DNA from: an uncultured Bacteroidia bacterium | GTDB lineage: Bacteria; Bacteroidota; Bacteroidia; Bacteroidales; UBA932 | Length of the DNA: 64,000 bases | Assembly: GCA_902797435.1 (NCBI GenBank) | Contig: CADBSV010000039.1 | Span: 1 to 64,000, forward strand | Direction of reading: 5' to 3' | In this document: one piece after another, positions 24,181 to 33,141 of the stretch | How the letters are laid out: the number at the start of each line of letters is the position of its first letter | How positions within the stretch are numbered: the first letter of the stretch is position 1 | Translations under genes and position numbers: made by a program | The notes under the pieces: generated by a model | Database searches by the model: none | What the model was told of the DNA's origin: nothing | The model's input: the letters and a program-made list of their open reading frames with translations, nothing else

Positions 24181-26496
24181 ATGAACAGCAACAATCTCGT
24201 AATTGTCGAGTCGCCTGCAAAGGCAAAGACCATACAGCGTTTTCTGGGGGACGGTTTCACCGTCAAACCCAGTTTCGGCCATATAAGGGACCTGAAGGAG
24301 AAGACTCTGAGCATCGACACTGCCGACGGTTTCACTCCGCAGTACGTAGTGCCCGACGACAAGAAGAAAGTGGTTGCGGACCTCAAGAAGCTCGCCGACA
24401 AGGCGGACATAGTGTGGCTCGCTTCCGATGAAGACCGCGAAGGAGAGGCCATTTCCTGGCACCTGGCCGACGAGCTCGGCATCCCGAAAGAGAAAACACG
24501 GCGCATCGTCTTCCACGAGATTACAAAAGACGCCATACTCAAGGCCATAGAGAACCCGCGCGACCTCGACGTCAACCTCGTTGACGCACAGCAGGCAAGA
24601 CGCGTGCTCGACCGCCTGGTAGGGTTCGAACTTTCCCCCATCCTCTGGAAGAAAGTGGGCCGCGGCCTTTCAGCCGGCAGAGTGCAGAGCGTCGCGCTGA
24701 GGCTTGTCGTTGACAGGGAAAGGGAAATCATCGCTTTCAGCCCCGAAGCATACTACAGGGTGGAAGGCAGTTTCAAGATTGCCGGGAAGAGCGGGATAAA
24801 GGGCCTGCTGGACACCCGCTTCGCAACCGAGCAGGAGGTAAGGGCCTTCCTCGAAGCGAGCAAGGATTCCGTTTACACGATAGAGAAGGCCGAGAAGAAG
24901 GAAGCCGAGCGTTTTCCGGCTCCCCCGTTCACCACTTCGACCCTTCAGCAGGAAGCATCCCGCAAGCTCCGCATGCCTGTAAGCGTCACCATGAGAGTCG
25001 CCCAGGGGCTCTACGAAAAGGGACTCATCACCTACATGCGTACCGACTCCACCAACCTGTCGGCCCTGGCGCTCGGAACTGCAAAAAAATTCATAATTGA
25101 CCAGTTCGGCGGGGAATACTCCCACCCGAGGCAGTTCAAGACCCACAGCAAGGGAGCGCAGGAAGCCCACGAAGCCATAAGGCCAACCTTCATAGAAAAC
25201 ACCTCCATCACCGGAACGCTGCAGGAACAAAAGCTCTACGAGCTCATCTGGAAGCGCACGGTGGCATCCCAGATGTCGGAAGCCAAGGTGGAGAACACCG
25301 AAATCACCGCCGGCATCTCGGGCCGGAACGAAAAATACATAATCCGCGGAACGAACATCATCTTCGACGGTTTCCTCAAGCTCTATTCCGAGGGCGTGGA
25401 CGACTCCACCGAAGAGGAAGGAGAATCCATTTTGCCGGAAGTTTCCGTAGGCACTAACGCCTCCGCCTCGATCATCAAGGCCGAATGCAAATTCACCAAG
25501 GCCCCGTTCCGTTATTCCGAGGCAACCCTGGTTAAAAAACTGGAAGAACTCGGAATAGGCCGCCCGAGCACCTACGCACCCACCATCTCCACCCTCACTA
25601 CGGGCAGGGGATACCTGATTCGCGGAGGCAAGGACGGCCGCAAGCAGACAGTGCGCAACCTCACCCTCAAGGGAGGGCATATTACCGAAACGTCCGCCGT
25701 TGAAACCATAGGGGAAGAGCGCGGCAAACTGCTCCCGCAGGAGGTCGGAATGATAGTCACCGACTATCTGGTGCAGCATTTCCCCGACATACTCGACTAC
25801 GACTTTACCGCCAAAGTGGAACAGGACTTCGACCAGATAGCCGAAGGGAAGAAGGTCTGGAATTCAGTAATCAGCTCTTTCTACGGTCCCTTCCACAAAG
25901 AAGTGGATGCAGACCTGCACGACGGGCAGTACAGCCGGGTGGACAGGTTCATAGGCAACGACCCGCAGAGCGGAGAGCCCATCACGGCCCGCTACGGACA
26001 GTACGGCGCCTATGTGCAGAAAGGTGAAGGGGACGGCAGGCAGTTCGCCAATCTGGCCGAAGGTCAGCTCATCGAAACCCTCACGCTCGAAGAGGCCCTC
26101 GCCCTGTTCGCACTGCCGAGGACAGTGGGCAGCTTCGAAGGATTCGACGTGGTGGCCACAAAGGGCCGCTTCGGGCCTTACCTCAAATGGAACGGGCAGA
26201 ACTTCTCCCTCCCAAAAGGCAAGGATCCCCTCCAGGTCACCCTGGAAGAATGCTCCGCCATCATCGCCGGCGAAAAGGACAAGCCCGTAGCCGGCACTCC
26301 CATAGCCGAATTCGGAGAGATCCAGGTGCTTGACGGCCGCTATGGCGCATACATCAAGTTCAAGGGGAACAACTACCGCCTGCCGAAGGGAACGAAGGCC
26401 GAAACCCTCACCGAAGAGGACTGCAAACGCATCATCAGCGAGAGTTCTCCCACTTCCGCCGGAAGGAAATACCATAAACGCTACAGCCGTAAATGA
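24181..26496 (+). CDS. topA: DNA topoisomerase I (type IA)
   Basis: 771 residues. Relaxes negative supercoils through a tyrosyl-DNA intermediate. Seen: the TOPRIM domain starting VIVESPAKAKTIQRFL with the acidic SDEDREGEAISWHL (about 81-94), the active-site tyrosine in GLITYMRTDSTNLS (about 280-293), and the gate motif LGIGRPSTYAPTI. The C-terminus carries TopA-C-like repeats (RYGQYGAYVQ, KGRFGPYLKWNG, DGRYGAYIKFKG) with a basic tail and no zinc-ribbon cysteine clusters, as in other Bacteroidota. Overlaps the Lrp gene by 4 bases. Confidence 0.97.
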   Translation: MNSNNLVIVESPAKAKTIQRFLGDGFTVKPSFGHIRDLKEKTLSIDTADGFTPQYVVPDDKKKVVADLKKLADKADIVWLASDEDREGEAISWHLADELGIPKEKTRRIVFHEITKDAILKAIENPRDLDVNLVDAQQARRVLDRLVGFELSPILWKKVGRGLSAGRVQSVALRLVVDREREIIAFSPEAYYRVEGSFKIAGKSGIKGLLDTRFATEQEVRAFLEASKDSVYTIEKAEKKEAERFPAPPFTTSTLQQEASRKLRMPVSVTMRVAQGLYEKGLITYMRTDSTNLSALALGTAKKFIIDQFGGEYSHPRQFKTHSKGAQEAHEAIRPTFIENTSITGTLQEQKLYELIWKRTVASQMSEAKVENTEITAGISGRNEKYIIRGTNIIFDGFLKLYSEGVDDSTEEEGESILPEVSVGTNASASIIKAECKFTKAPFRYSEATLVKKLEELGIGRPSTYAPTISTLTTGRGYLIRGGKDGRKQTVRNLTLKGGHITETSAVETIGEERGKLLPQEVGMIVTDYLVQHFPDILDYDFTAKVEQDFDQIAEGKKVWNSVISSFYGPFHKEVDADLHDGQYSRVDRFIGNDPQSGEPITARYGQYGAYVQKGEGDGRQFANLAEGQLIETLTLEEALALFALPRTVGSFEGFDVVATKGRFGPYLKWNGQNFSLPKGKDPLQVTLEECSAIIAGEKDKPVAGTPIAEFGEIQVLDGRYGAYIKFKGNNYRLPKGTKAETLTEEDCKRIISESSPTSAGRKYHKRYSRK

Positions 26497-26954
26497 AGTA
26501 CAACATCGACGACATAGACAGGAAGATACTCTATCTTCTGATAAAGGACGCCCGCAAGCCTTTCCTGGAAATAGCGAGGGAGGTGGGAGTGTCCGGAGCG
26601 GCCATACACCAGAGGGTGGCAAAACTGCAAAGCAAGGGCGTCATCGCCGGCTCCAGGCTTCTTGTCGCGCCGTCAACGCTGGGCTACAACGTGTGCGCTT
26701 TCGTGAGCATCGTGGTCACCGAACCCGACAAGCAGAAAGAGGTTATAGCGGCCCTCAAGGGTATCCCTGAGATAGTGGAGTGCCACTTCGTCACCGGCAA
26801 GTACTCACTGCTTATCAAACTCTACTGCCGCGACAACAACCACCTTATGGAAGTGCTCATGGGCAGCATCCAGAACATCTCCGGCATTCAGAGCACGGAG
26901 ACCATGATTTCGCTTGACGAGGCCTTCCAGCGGCAGGTGTGGGTCAAAGAGTGA
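26493..26954 (+). CDS. Lrp/AsnC-family transcriptional regulator
   Basis: 153 residues with an N-terminal helix-turn-helix (DRKILYLLIKDARKPFLEIAREVGVSGAAIHQRVAKLQ, about 9-45) and a C-terminal RAM ligand-binding domain (about 65-150). It begins inside topA (ATGA overlap), an arrangement I recall in other Bacteroidales. Feast/famine regulators usually sense amino acids; the ligand here is unknown. Overlaps the convergent ispD gene by 11 bases. Confidence 0.93.
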   Translation: MKYNIDDIDRKILYLLIKDARKPFLEIAREVGVSGAAIHQRVAKLQSKGVIAGSRLLVAPSTLGYNVCAFVSIVVTEPDKQKEVIAALKGIPEIVECHFVTGKYSLLIKLYCRDNNHLMEVLMGSIQNISGIQSTETMISLDEAFQRQVWVKE

Positions 26955-27618
26955 GCAGCAGCTCCGCAAGGCGCAAATCCTCAGGAACAGTTATCTTGAT
27001 ATTGAATTTCTCCCCCGGGAAGAAGTCCACGGGGATGCCGTGCGCCCTGGCCACCGAGGCGTCGTCGGTGAAGGCGGTGCTGTAACCGACCGAAGAGTAG
27101 GCTTCCTTTATGTCTTCGCTGCGGAAGATCTGCGGGGTCTGCACAGCGACGAAAGCGCTGCGGTCGGGGTCGGGAGCGGAGCCGTCACGGCTTTTCAGCG
27201 TGTCCGTTACAGGAAGTGCCGGTACCAGGGCCCTGTGGGAGTCCATTGCCGCAAACATTTCCTTTATGAGGGTCTGCGAAACGAGAGGCCGCACGCCGTC
27301 ATGTATGGCAACGAGCGCTCCGCCGGGAACCTTTTCAAGGGCGTTCTTTACAGAGTGGTAGCGGGTGATTCCCCCGGGCACGACGATATGCGGACAGGTG
27401 AATGCATGCCTTTCGCAGAGATCTTTCCAAAGGGGCACCTGCGTACGGGGAAGAGCCACGATGAGCTTTATGCCCGGCTGGGCGTCGAGAAAACGGGATA
27501 TGCTGCGGATGAGCACCGGAACGCCGTCCAGGAGAAGGAACTGCTTGGGGATGTCGGAGCCCATGCGGGAACCGCTTCCGCCGGCCACGGCCACAAGATA
27601 TTTTTTTCTTTCAGTCAA
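26944..27618 (-). CDS. ispD: 2-C-methyl-D-erythritol 4-phosphate cytidylyltransferase
   Basis: 224 residues; non-mevalonate isoprenoid pathway, CTP-dependent. Seen: VAGGSGSRMGSDIPKQFLLLDG (nucleotide site, about 10-32), HDGVRPLVSQTLI and the VQTPQIFR block. No ATG fits: the frame starts at a TTG, 7 bases after a TAATTTTG -7 box, and the encoded TERKKYLVAVAGG lines up with normal IspD N-termini, so a TTG start is the best reading. Confidence 0.93.
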   Translation of the reverse strand: MTERKKYLVAVAGGSGSRMGSDIPKQFLLLDGVPVLIRSISRFLDAQPGIKLIVALPRTQVPLWKDLCERHAFTCPHIVVPGGITRYHSVKNALEKVPGGALVAIHDGVRPLVSQTLIKEMFAAMDSHRALVPALPVTDTLKSRDGSAPDPDRSAFVAVQTPQIFRSEDIKEAYSSVGYSTAFTDDASVARAHGIPVDFFPGEKFNIKITVPEDLRLAELLLTL

Positions 27619-27625
27619 GATATGG

Positions 27626-27633
27626 CAAAATTA
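27626..27633 (-). promoter_or_regulatory. ispD -7 element
   Basis: TAATTTTG on the minus strand, 7 bases before the TTG start. Confidence 0.5.
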
Positions 27634-27645
27634 GTCAATTTTATG

Positions 27646-27653
27646 TAAATTTG
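27646..27653 (+). promoter_or_regulatory. mreB operon -7 element
   Basis: TAAATTTG, 26 bases before the mreB ATG. Fits TAnnTTTG; no clear -33. Confidence 0.5.
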
Positions 27654-27679
27654 TCTGATTTAAAACCAGAACGACAGAA

Positions 27680-28702
27680 ATGGCATTTTCCTTCCTGAAT
27701 CAAGAACTCGCAATAGATCTCGGCACGGCCAACACCGTCATCTACCAGAATGACGAAATAGTGCTTGACGAGCCGAGCATCGTGGCTATAGACAACAACA
27801 GCGGCAAGTGCATAGCCATAGGCCAGCAGGCCAAGCTCATGCACGAGCGCAGCAATCCGGGCATCAAGACCATAAGGCCCCTGCGCGACGGCGTAATAGC
27901 GGACTTCAACGCCGCGGAAATGATGATACGCGGCTTCATAAAGCAGGTGAACAGCAAGCACCGCACCATATTCACCCCCAACCTCAAGGTGGTTGTGGGC
28001 ATTCCTTCGGGCAGTACCGAAGTGGAGATAAGGGCCGTACGCGACTCCACCGAGCATGCCGGGGGCCGGGACGTGTTCCTGGTGTACGAACCCATGGCAG
28101 CGGCGCTTGGCATAGGCCTGGAGGTGCTCCAGCCTAAGGGCAGCATGGTGGTTGACATAGGCGGCGGCACCACCGAGATTGCAGTCATCTCTCTCGGCGG
28201 CCTCGTGCTGCAGGACAGCATCCGCACCGCAGGAGACGTCTTCACCAGCGACATCCAGTACTACCTGCGCCAGCAGCACAATATCAAGGTCGGTGAAATC
28301 ACCGCGGAAAAGATAAAGATCGCCGTTGGGGCCGTCATTCCCGACCTCGACGTGGTTCCCGAACCTTACGTGGTGCGCGGCCCCAACCTCATGACCGCCC
28401 ACCCCGTGGAGGCTACCATCACCCATGCGGAAATAGCGCACTGTCTCGACAAGAGCATCGCCAAAATCGAATCGAGCATTCTCCATGTACTGGAGCTTAC
28501 GCCTCCTGAACTCTATTCCGACATTGTAGAGAACGGCATCTTCCTCAGCGGCGGCGGCGCGCTCCTGCGCGGTCTCGACAAACGTCTCACAGACAAGGTG
28601 AACATCCCCTTCCACGTGGCCGAAGACCCGTTGCATGCGGTGGCCCGCGGAACCTGCCTTGCCCTCAAGAATACCGACAGCTATCCCTTCCTCATGAGAT
28701 AG
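27680..28702 (+). CDS. mreB: Rod shape-determining protein MreB
   Basis: 340 residues, actin-fold ATPase that forms membrane-associated filaments guiding cell-wall elongation. Seen: LAIDLGTANTVIY (phosphate 1), ADFNAAEMMIRGFI, VVGIPSGSTEVEIRAV, VYEPMAAALGIGL, the phosphate-2 motif MVVDIGGGTTEIAVIS, and the adenosine motif IFLSGGGALLRGLDK. Heads the mreB-mreC-mreD-mrdA-rodA operon, the complete Rod elongasome set minus RodZ. Confidence 0.97.
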   Translation: MAFSFLNQELAIDLGTANTVIYQNDEIVLDEPSIVAIDNNSGKCIAIGQQAKLMHERSNPGIKTIRPLRDGVIADFNAAEMMIRGFIKQVNSKHRTIFTPNLKVVVGIPSGSTEVEIRAVRDSTEHAGGRDVFLVYEPMAAALGIGLEVLQPKGSMVVDIGGGTTEIAVISLGGLVLQDSIRTAGDVFTSDIQYYLRQQHNIKVGEITAEKIKIAVGAVIPDLDVVPEPYVVRGPNLMTAHPVEATITHAEIAHCLDKSIAKIESSILHVLELTPPELYSDIVENGIFLSGGGALLRGLDKRLTDKVNIPFHVAEDPLHAVARGTCLALKNTDSYPFLMR

Positions 28703-28705
28703 CAG

Positions 28706-29521
28706 ATGCCGGGCAAGGGGTACAGCCACATCATAAGTGCGGTAATCTTCGTAATTCTGGAGATTGCCGCAGTCTTTATGCTGGGGGGTACCAGGAGCCT
28801 GCAGAACATCTGGCTCAACCGTGCGACCCACAGGGTGCTCGGAGCCATCTGGAGCGGCGGCGAAAACATCCGCAGTTACTTCGGGCTACGGGAGCAGAAC
28901 CGCGCCCTGGCGGAGGAGAACGCCCGCATGACGGAAGTCCTGCGCCATCTGGAAGGGCAGAAACAGGCCCTGCGAGGCGCAATTGCCGACACCGTAACCG
29001 GGCACTGGCGCTACACCCCCGCCACTATCGTAAAGATGAGCCGCAATTCGCAGCACAACTACATCATCCTCGACAAAGGCTCCTCCGACGGCATTCTCCC
29101 GCGCAGCGGAATCATCACTCCGGGAGGAGTAGTAGGAGTCGTGAATGCGGTGGACGAGCATTTCTGCTACGGCATCACCATCCAGAACACCCTTGTGAGC
29201 GTGAGTGCCCGCATCGGGCACGACGGCACAGTGGCACCGCTCGAATGGACAGGGCGCAGGGGAAGGGGGGCAGCGCTGAAGAACCTTCCGGCGCACCTTG
29301 AAACCTCTCCCGGGGACACCGTATGGACAAGCGGATTCTCAGGCATCTTCCCCCCGGACATCCCGCTCGGAATCACCGGACGCAGCCGCCTTGTTGACGG
29401 CTCGGTAGGAGAAACGGAGGTGGAACTGTTCCTCGACTTCGGAGCCCTGCGTTATGTCTCGATAGTAGAGAACCTGGACAATCCGGCCATCAGGAGGCTG
29501 GAAAAAGGAGGTGAGCAGTGA
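28706..29521 (+). CDS. mreC: Rod shape-determining protein MreC
   Basis: 271 residues. One N-terminal membrane helix (about 8-28, ISAVIFVILEIAAVFMLGG), a periplasmic coiled coil (about 60-92, REQNRALAEENARMTEVLRH) and the beta-barrel MreC core with DKGSSDGILPRSGIITPGGVVGVV (about 115-138) and the GDTVWTSGFSGIFPPDIPLG block. It links MreB to PBP2 and RodA. Starts 3 bases after mreB and overlaps mreD by 4. Confidence 0.95.
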   Translation: MPGKGYSHIISAVIFVILEIAAVFMLGGTRSLQNIWLNRATHRVLGAIWSGGENIRSYFGLREQNRALAEENARMTEVLRHLEGQKQALRGAIADTVTGHWRYTPATIVKMSRNSQHNYIILDKGSSDGILPRSGIITPGGVVGVVNAVDEHFCYGITIQNTLVSVSARIGHDGTVAPLEWTGRRGRGAALKNLPAHLETSPGDTVWTSGFSGIFPPDIPLGITGRSRLVDGSVGETEVELFLDFGALRYVSIVENLDNPAIRRLEKGGEQ

Positions 29522-30036
29522 GAGGACGCTACTGGCTGATTTACCTTCTGCTCCTTGTGACGCAGATCCTGCTCGGGAATTTCCTCAACCTGGGGCAGCT
29601 CATCACCATCTGCCTGCTCCCGGTGCTCATCCTGAGCCTGCCCATAAGCTACAGTTCTCCCGTCGTCATGGGAATAGCCTTCGTCACCGCACTGGCGGCC
29701 GATTTCCTCACTCACGGAATCCTCGGCCTCAGCGCCGTCGGGCTGCTCCCCGTAGCCGCGGGAAGACGCTTTCTCATCTCGGCGGTATTCGGGTCCGAAG
29801 TCTATGCCCGCGGGGAAGACATTACGGTTAAGAAGCAGGGGGTTGCGAAGATGGCTCTCGCCGTCCTCATCGCCACGGCAGTTTACTTCCTTATCTTCGT
29901 CTGGGTCGATGCCGCCGGCACAAGAAGTTTCGGCTTTGTAATGCTGCGCTGGTTCCTTTCAACCACCACCAGCGTCGTGGCGGAACTGCTCGTCATGGGG
30001 CTTCTCAACGGACGGGAGGATGGACGATGGAAGTAA
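29518..30036 (+). CDS. mreD: Rod shape-determining protein MreD
   Basis: 172 residues, about five membrane helices with short loops (WLIYLLLLVTQILLGNF, LITICLLPVLILSLPI, VTALAADFLTHGILGLSAVG, MALAVLIATAVYFLIF, STTTSVVAELLVMGLL). The start is GTG in a GTGA overlap with the mreC stop; a GGAGGTGA Shine-Dalgarno-like sequence 4 bases upstream supports it. Small inner-membrane partner of MreC. Confidence 0.92.
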   Translation: MRGRYWLIYLLLLVTQILLGNFLNLGQLITICLLPVLILSLPISYSSPVVMGIAFVTALAADFLTHGILGLSAVGLLPVAAGRRFLISAVFGSEVYARGEDITVKKQGVAKMALAVLIATAVYFLIFVWVDAAGTRSFGFVMLRWFLSTTTSVVAELLVMGLLNGREDGRWK

Positions 30037-31841
30037 ACAACCGGACCCGCATACTCCAGATAGGGCTTCTCGCAGTGGCGGCCATCCTCATCGGCCGGCT
30101 CTTCCAGATACAGATACTGGACGGTTCCTACAAGCGCGACGCCTCCAACAACTCAATGGTTTATGAGACCATCTACCCCCCGCGCGGCATCATCTACGAC
30201 CGCGAAGGCAGGGTGCTTGTGGGAAACAAGGTGTGCTACGACATACTCGTCACCCCGCGCGAAGTAAAAGCGTTCGACACCCTCGCCCTTGCCGAAGCCC
30301 TTGGCATAAGCCCCGATTTAGTACGGGAAAAGATGGCCTACTACAGGGAAAGGCGCACGCGGATAGGCTACCAGACGCTCACATTCGTAAAGCAGCTCCC
30401 GGTGGAGCAGTACCTGCGCTTTGCCGAAACACAGTACGCTTTTCCCGGATTCAGGGGACAGGTGCGCAGCATACGCGAGTACCCATACGATGCCGGAGGC
30501 AATCTGCTCGGATATATAAACGAGGTTAACGCCGACGAAATAAAGGCCGAGCCGGACGTTTACAAGGGCGGCGATTACATAGGCAAGACGGGGCTCGAAG
30601 CCATAAAGGAAAAGGATCTCAGGGGGAAGAAAGGATACCACATCTTCCTCAGGGACTCCCGAAACCGCAGACAGAACGCATATATGGACGGCGAATATGA
30701 CCTCCAGGCCGTTCCGGGGAAAGACATTGTCACCACCATCGACGCCCCCCTCCAGCAATACGGGCAGCGCCTGATGAAGGGCAAGAAAGGAAGCCTCATC
30801 GCCATCGAGCCCTCTTCGGGTGAGATTCTGGCCATGGTTTCCAGCCCCGGAATCTCGGTTAACGAACTGGCTGACATTGGGCAGAACTACGGCAGGCTCA
30901 TAATGGACCCGAACCGGCCCATGTTCAACCGCACGGTGCAGGCCTCATATCCTCCAGGATCGGTGTTCAAACTTGTCAACGGCCTCATCGGCCTCCAGGA
31001 AGGCGTGCTGCAACCATGGTATGAGTATCCTTGTTCAAGGGGTTATGCATACTCGTCAAGGCACAAGCTCGGCTGCCATGAGCACCGCTCCCCCATCGAC
31101 CTCACGCAGGCAGTGATGATGAGCTGCAACGCCTATTTCTGTTATGTGATGAAGAACGTGCTGGAGAGCAGCCGGTTCAGCGGCACCGCCGATGCATTCG
31201 ACCACTGGAGGGATTATGTGATGAGCTTCGGTTTCGGCGCCCCGCTGGGCAGCGACTTTCCTTCGGAACTCGGCGGCAATATCCCCACCTCCAAATACTA
31301 CGACCGCATATACGGAGCGCGCAGATGGCGTTTCAGCAACATAGTGTCCCTGTCCATAGGCCAGGGCGAGATTGGAGCCACTCCGCTGCAGATTGCCAAT
31401 CTTGCCGCCATAATGGCGAACAGGGGATGGTTCAAGGTTCCCCATATCGTCCGCACCGACGACGCCCACTTCACCGAAAGGCACTATACCCTCGTGGATA
31501 CGGCGCACTTTGAAAAGGTCATCCCTGGTATGTGGCTGGCCGTGAACGGAGGATGGGGGAACGGCGGAACAGCTTCGGCCGCGGCCGTGGAAGGGCTGGA
31601 CATCTGCGGCAAGACTGGTACGGCCCAGAATCCCCACGGAGCCGACAACTCCGTATTCATCTGCTTTGCGCCAAAGGACAACCCAAAGATAGCCGTAGTG
31701 GGTTATGTGGAAGGCGGCGGCTGGGGAGGCAGTACAGCCTGCCCCATAGCTTCGCTGCTTGTGGAAAAGTACCTCACAGGGGAAATCTCCCGCCCCGAAC
31801 TGGAGGAGAGAATGATGAACCTGAGATTCATAGATGAGTAG
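30027..31841 (+). CDS. mrdA: Penicillin-binding protein 2 (elongation transpeptidase)
   Basis: 604 residues, class B PBP. N-terminal membrane helix (about 8-27, ILQIGLLAVAAILIGRLFQIQIL), pedestal domain with PPRGIIYDREGRVLVGN (about 49-65), transpeptidase with SVFK in YPPGSVFKLVNG (about 308-319), SCN in MMSCNAYF and KTG in CGKTGTAQNP (about 526-535). Partner of the glycosyltransferase RodA encoded next. GGAGG 8 bases before the ATG; overlaps mreD by 10 bases and rodA by 8. Confidence 0.96.
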   Translation: MEVNNRTRILQIGLLAVAAILIGRLFQIQILDGSYKRDASNNSMVYETIYPPRGIIYDREGRVLVGNKVCYDILVTPREVKAFDTLALAEALGISPDLVREKMAYYRERRTRIGYQTLTFVKQLPVEQYLRFAETQYAFPGFRGQVRSIREYPYDAGGNLLGYINEVNADEIKAEPDVYKGGDYIGKTGLEAIKEKDLRGKKGYHIFLRDSRNRRQNAYMDGEYDLQAVPGKDIVTTIDAPLQQYGQRLMKGKKGSLIAIEPSSGEILAMVSSPGISVNELADIGQNYGRLIMDPNRPMFNRTVQASYPPGSVFKLVNGLIGLQEGVLQPWYEYPCSRGYAYSSRHKLGCHEHRSPIDLTQAVMMSCNAYFCYVMKNVLESSRFSGTADAFDHWRDYVMSFGFGAPLGSDFPSELGGNIPTSKYYDRIYGARRWRFSNIVSLSIGQGEIGATPLQIANLAAIMANRGWFKVPHIVRTDDAHFTERHYTLVDTAHFEKVIPGMWLAVNGGWGNGGTASAAAVEGLDICGKTGTAQNPHGADNSVFICFAPKDNPKIAVVGYVEGGGWGGSTACPIASLLVEKYLTGEISRPELEERMMNLRFIDE

Positions 31842-33126
31842 CCCGGTAAAAAGAAGCCTTATAGGTTCCGTGGACTGGCGGCTGGTGCTGCTGTACCTGC
31901 TGCTGGTGTTCATCGGATGGATAAACATCTACGCCTCGATACATTCTTCCGAGCCGGCAAGCATACTCGACTGGAGCTGCCGCAGCGGCAAGCAGGCGGT
32001 ATGGATACTCACGGCTTTCGGCCTTGCAGTACTGATTCTTTTCGTGGTGAACCCCAGGTGGTGGGAAGTGGTTTCGGTGCCTGCGTATTTCGTGGTGCTG
32101 CTTCTGCTGGTGGCGGTGATTTTCGTCGGCGGAGACGTGAAGGGCTCGCACTCGTGGTTCCGCTTCGGGCCCATATCGTTCCAGCCTGCGGAAATTTCCA
32201 AGATAAGCACTTCGCTGGTGCTGGCCGCCATAATGGGCAAGACGGGATTCAGCTTCTCGCGGCGGCGCGATTTCCTCAGGGTTGCGGGAACGGTGGCGCT
32301 TCCGATGCTCGTAATCATAGCTGAGAGCGAAACCGGCAGTGCGCTGGTGTACGTGGGATTCCTGTTCGCCCTTTTCCGCGAAGGTCTCTCGGGCTGGTAT
32401 CTGGTACTGATTCTGGTTGCGATAGCGCTTTTTATCCTGAGCCTGAAGGCAGGCGTTATAGTTTCGCTTGTCACAGTGGCGGTTGCGGCCTTGGCGGGAC
32501 TCGTGGCCGTGCTTCGCAAGACACGCTCCCATTCGAGGGAAAGGCGCAGGGTCCTCAGCCTTCTTCTTGCCGGAGCCATAGCTTCGGTGATAATGGTGCT
32601 CAGCACCCGTTTCGTCTTCGACAAAGTGCTGGCCGACCATCAGAGGGGCCGTATAGAAGTGCTCCTGGGAATGAAGGCCGACCCTAACGGAGTAGGGTAC
32701 AATGTGCGCCAGAGCATGATAGCCATAGGCTCCGGAGGGCTTTTCGGAAAAGGTTTCCTGCAGGGCACCCAGACCACCTACGGCTTCGTTCCCGAACAGA
32801 GCACCGACTTCATCTTCTGCACTATAGGGGAAGAGTGGGGCTTCGTCGGATGCGTGGCGGTAATCCTGCTGTACGTCTTCCTCATATTGCGGATAATCCA
32901 GGATGCCGAGAAGAGCCGGGAAGCCTTTACGCGCATCTACGGCTACTGCCTTGCCAGCTGCCTGTTCATGCATCTGTTCATCAATATAGGCATGACCATA
33001 GGGCTGATGCCCGTGATAGGGATACCGCTGCCGCTGCTCAGCTACGGCGGTTCCTCGCTCTGGGCCTTCACCGTCCTGCTCTTTATCTTCATCGCCCTCG
33101 ACCGGCAGGAGAACAAGTATTTTTAG
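31834..33126 (+). CDS. rodA: SEDS peptidoglycan glycosyltransferase RodA
   Basis: 430 residues, polytopic (about ten helices). SEDS signatures: GDVKGSHSWFRFGPISFQPAEISKI (about 90-114), the large periplasmic loop ending GYNVRQSMIAIGSGGLFGKGFLQGTQ, the DFIFCTIGEEWGFVG motif (about 327-341) and PVIGIPLPLLSYGGSSL near the C-terminus. Polymerises lipid II together with PBP2. Last gene of the mre operon; the M24B promoter begins right at its stop codon. Confidence 0.96.
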   Translation: MSSPVKRSLIGSVDWRLVLLYLLLVFIGWINIYASIHSSEPASILDWSCRSGKQAVWILTAFGLAVLILFVVNPRWWEVVSVPAYFVVLLLLVAVIFVGGDVKGSHSWFRFGPISFQPAEISKISTSLVLAAIMGKTGFSFSRRRDFLRVAGTVALPMLVIIAESETGSALVYVGFLFALFREGLSGWYLVLILVAIALFILSLKAGVIVSLVTVAVAALAGLVAVLRKTRSHSRERRRVLSLLLAGAIASVIMVLSTRFVFDKVLADHQRGRIEVLLGMKADPNGVGYNVRQSMIAIGSGGLFGKGFLQGTQTTYGFVPEQSTDFIFCTIGEEWGFVGCVAVILLYVFLILRIIQDAEKSREAFTRIYGYCLASCLFMHLFINIGMTIGLMPVIGIPLPLLSYGGSSLWAFTVLLFIFIALDRQENKYF

Positions 33127-33134
33127 TATATTTG
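33127..33134 (+). promoter_or_regulatory. -7 element of the second aminopeptidase P gene
   Basis: TATATTTG immediately after the rodA stop, ending 7 bases before the ATG at 33142. Confidence 0.5.
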
Positions 33135-33141
33135 TAGAACT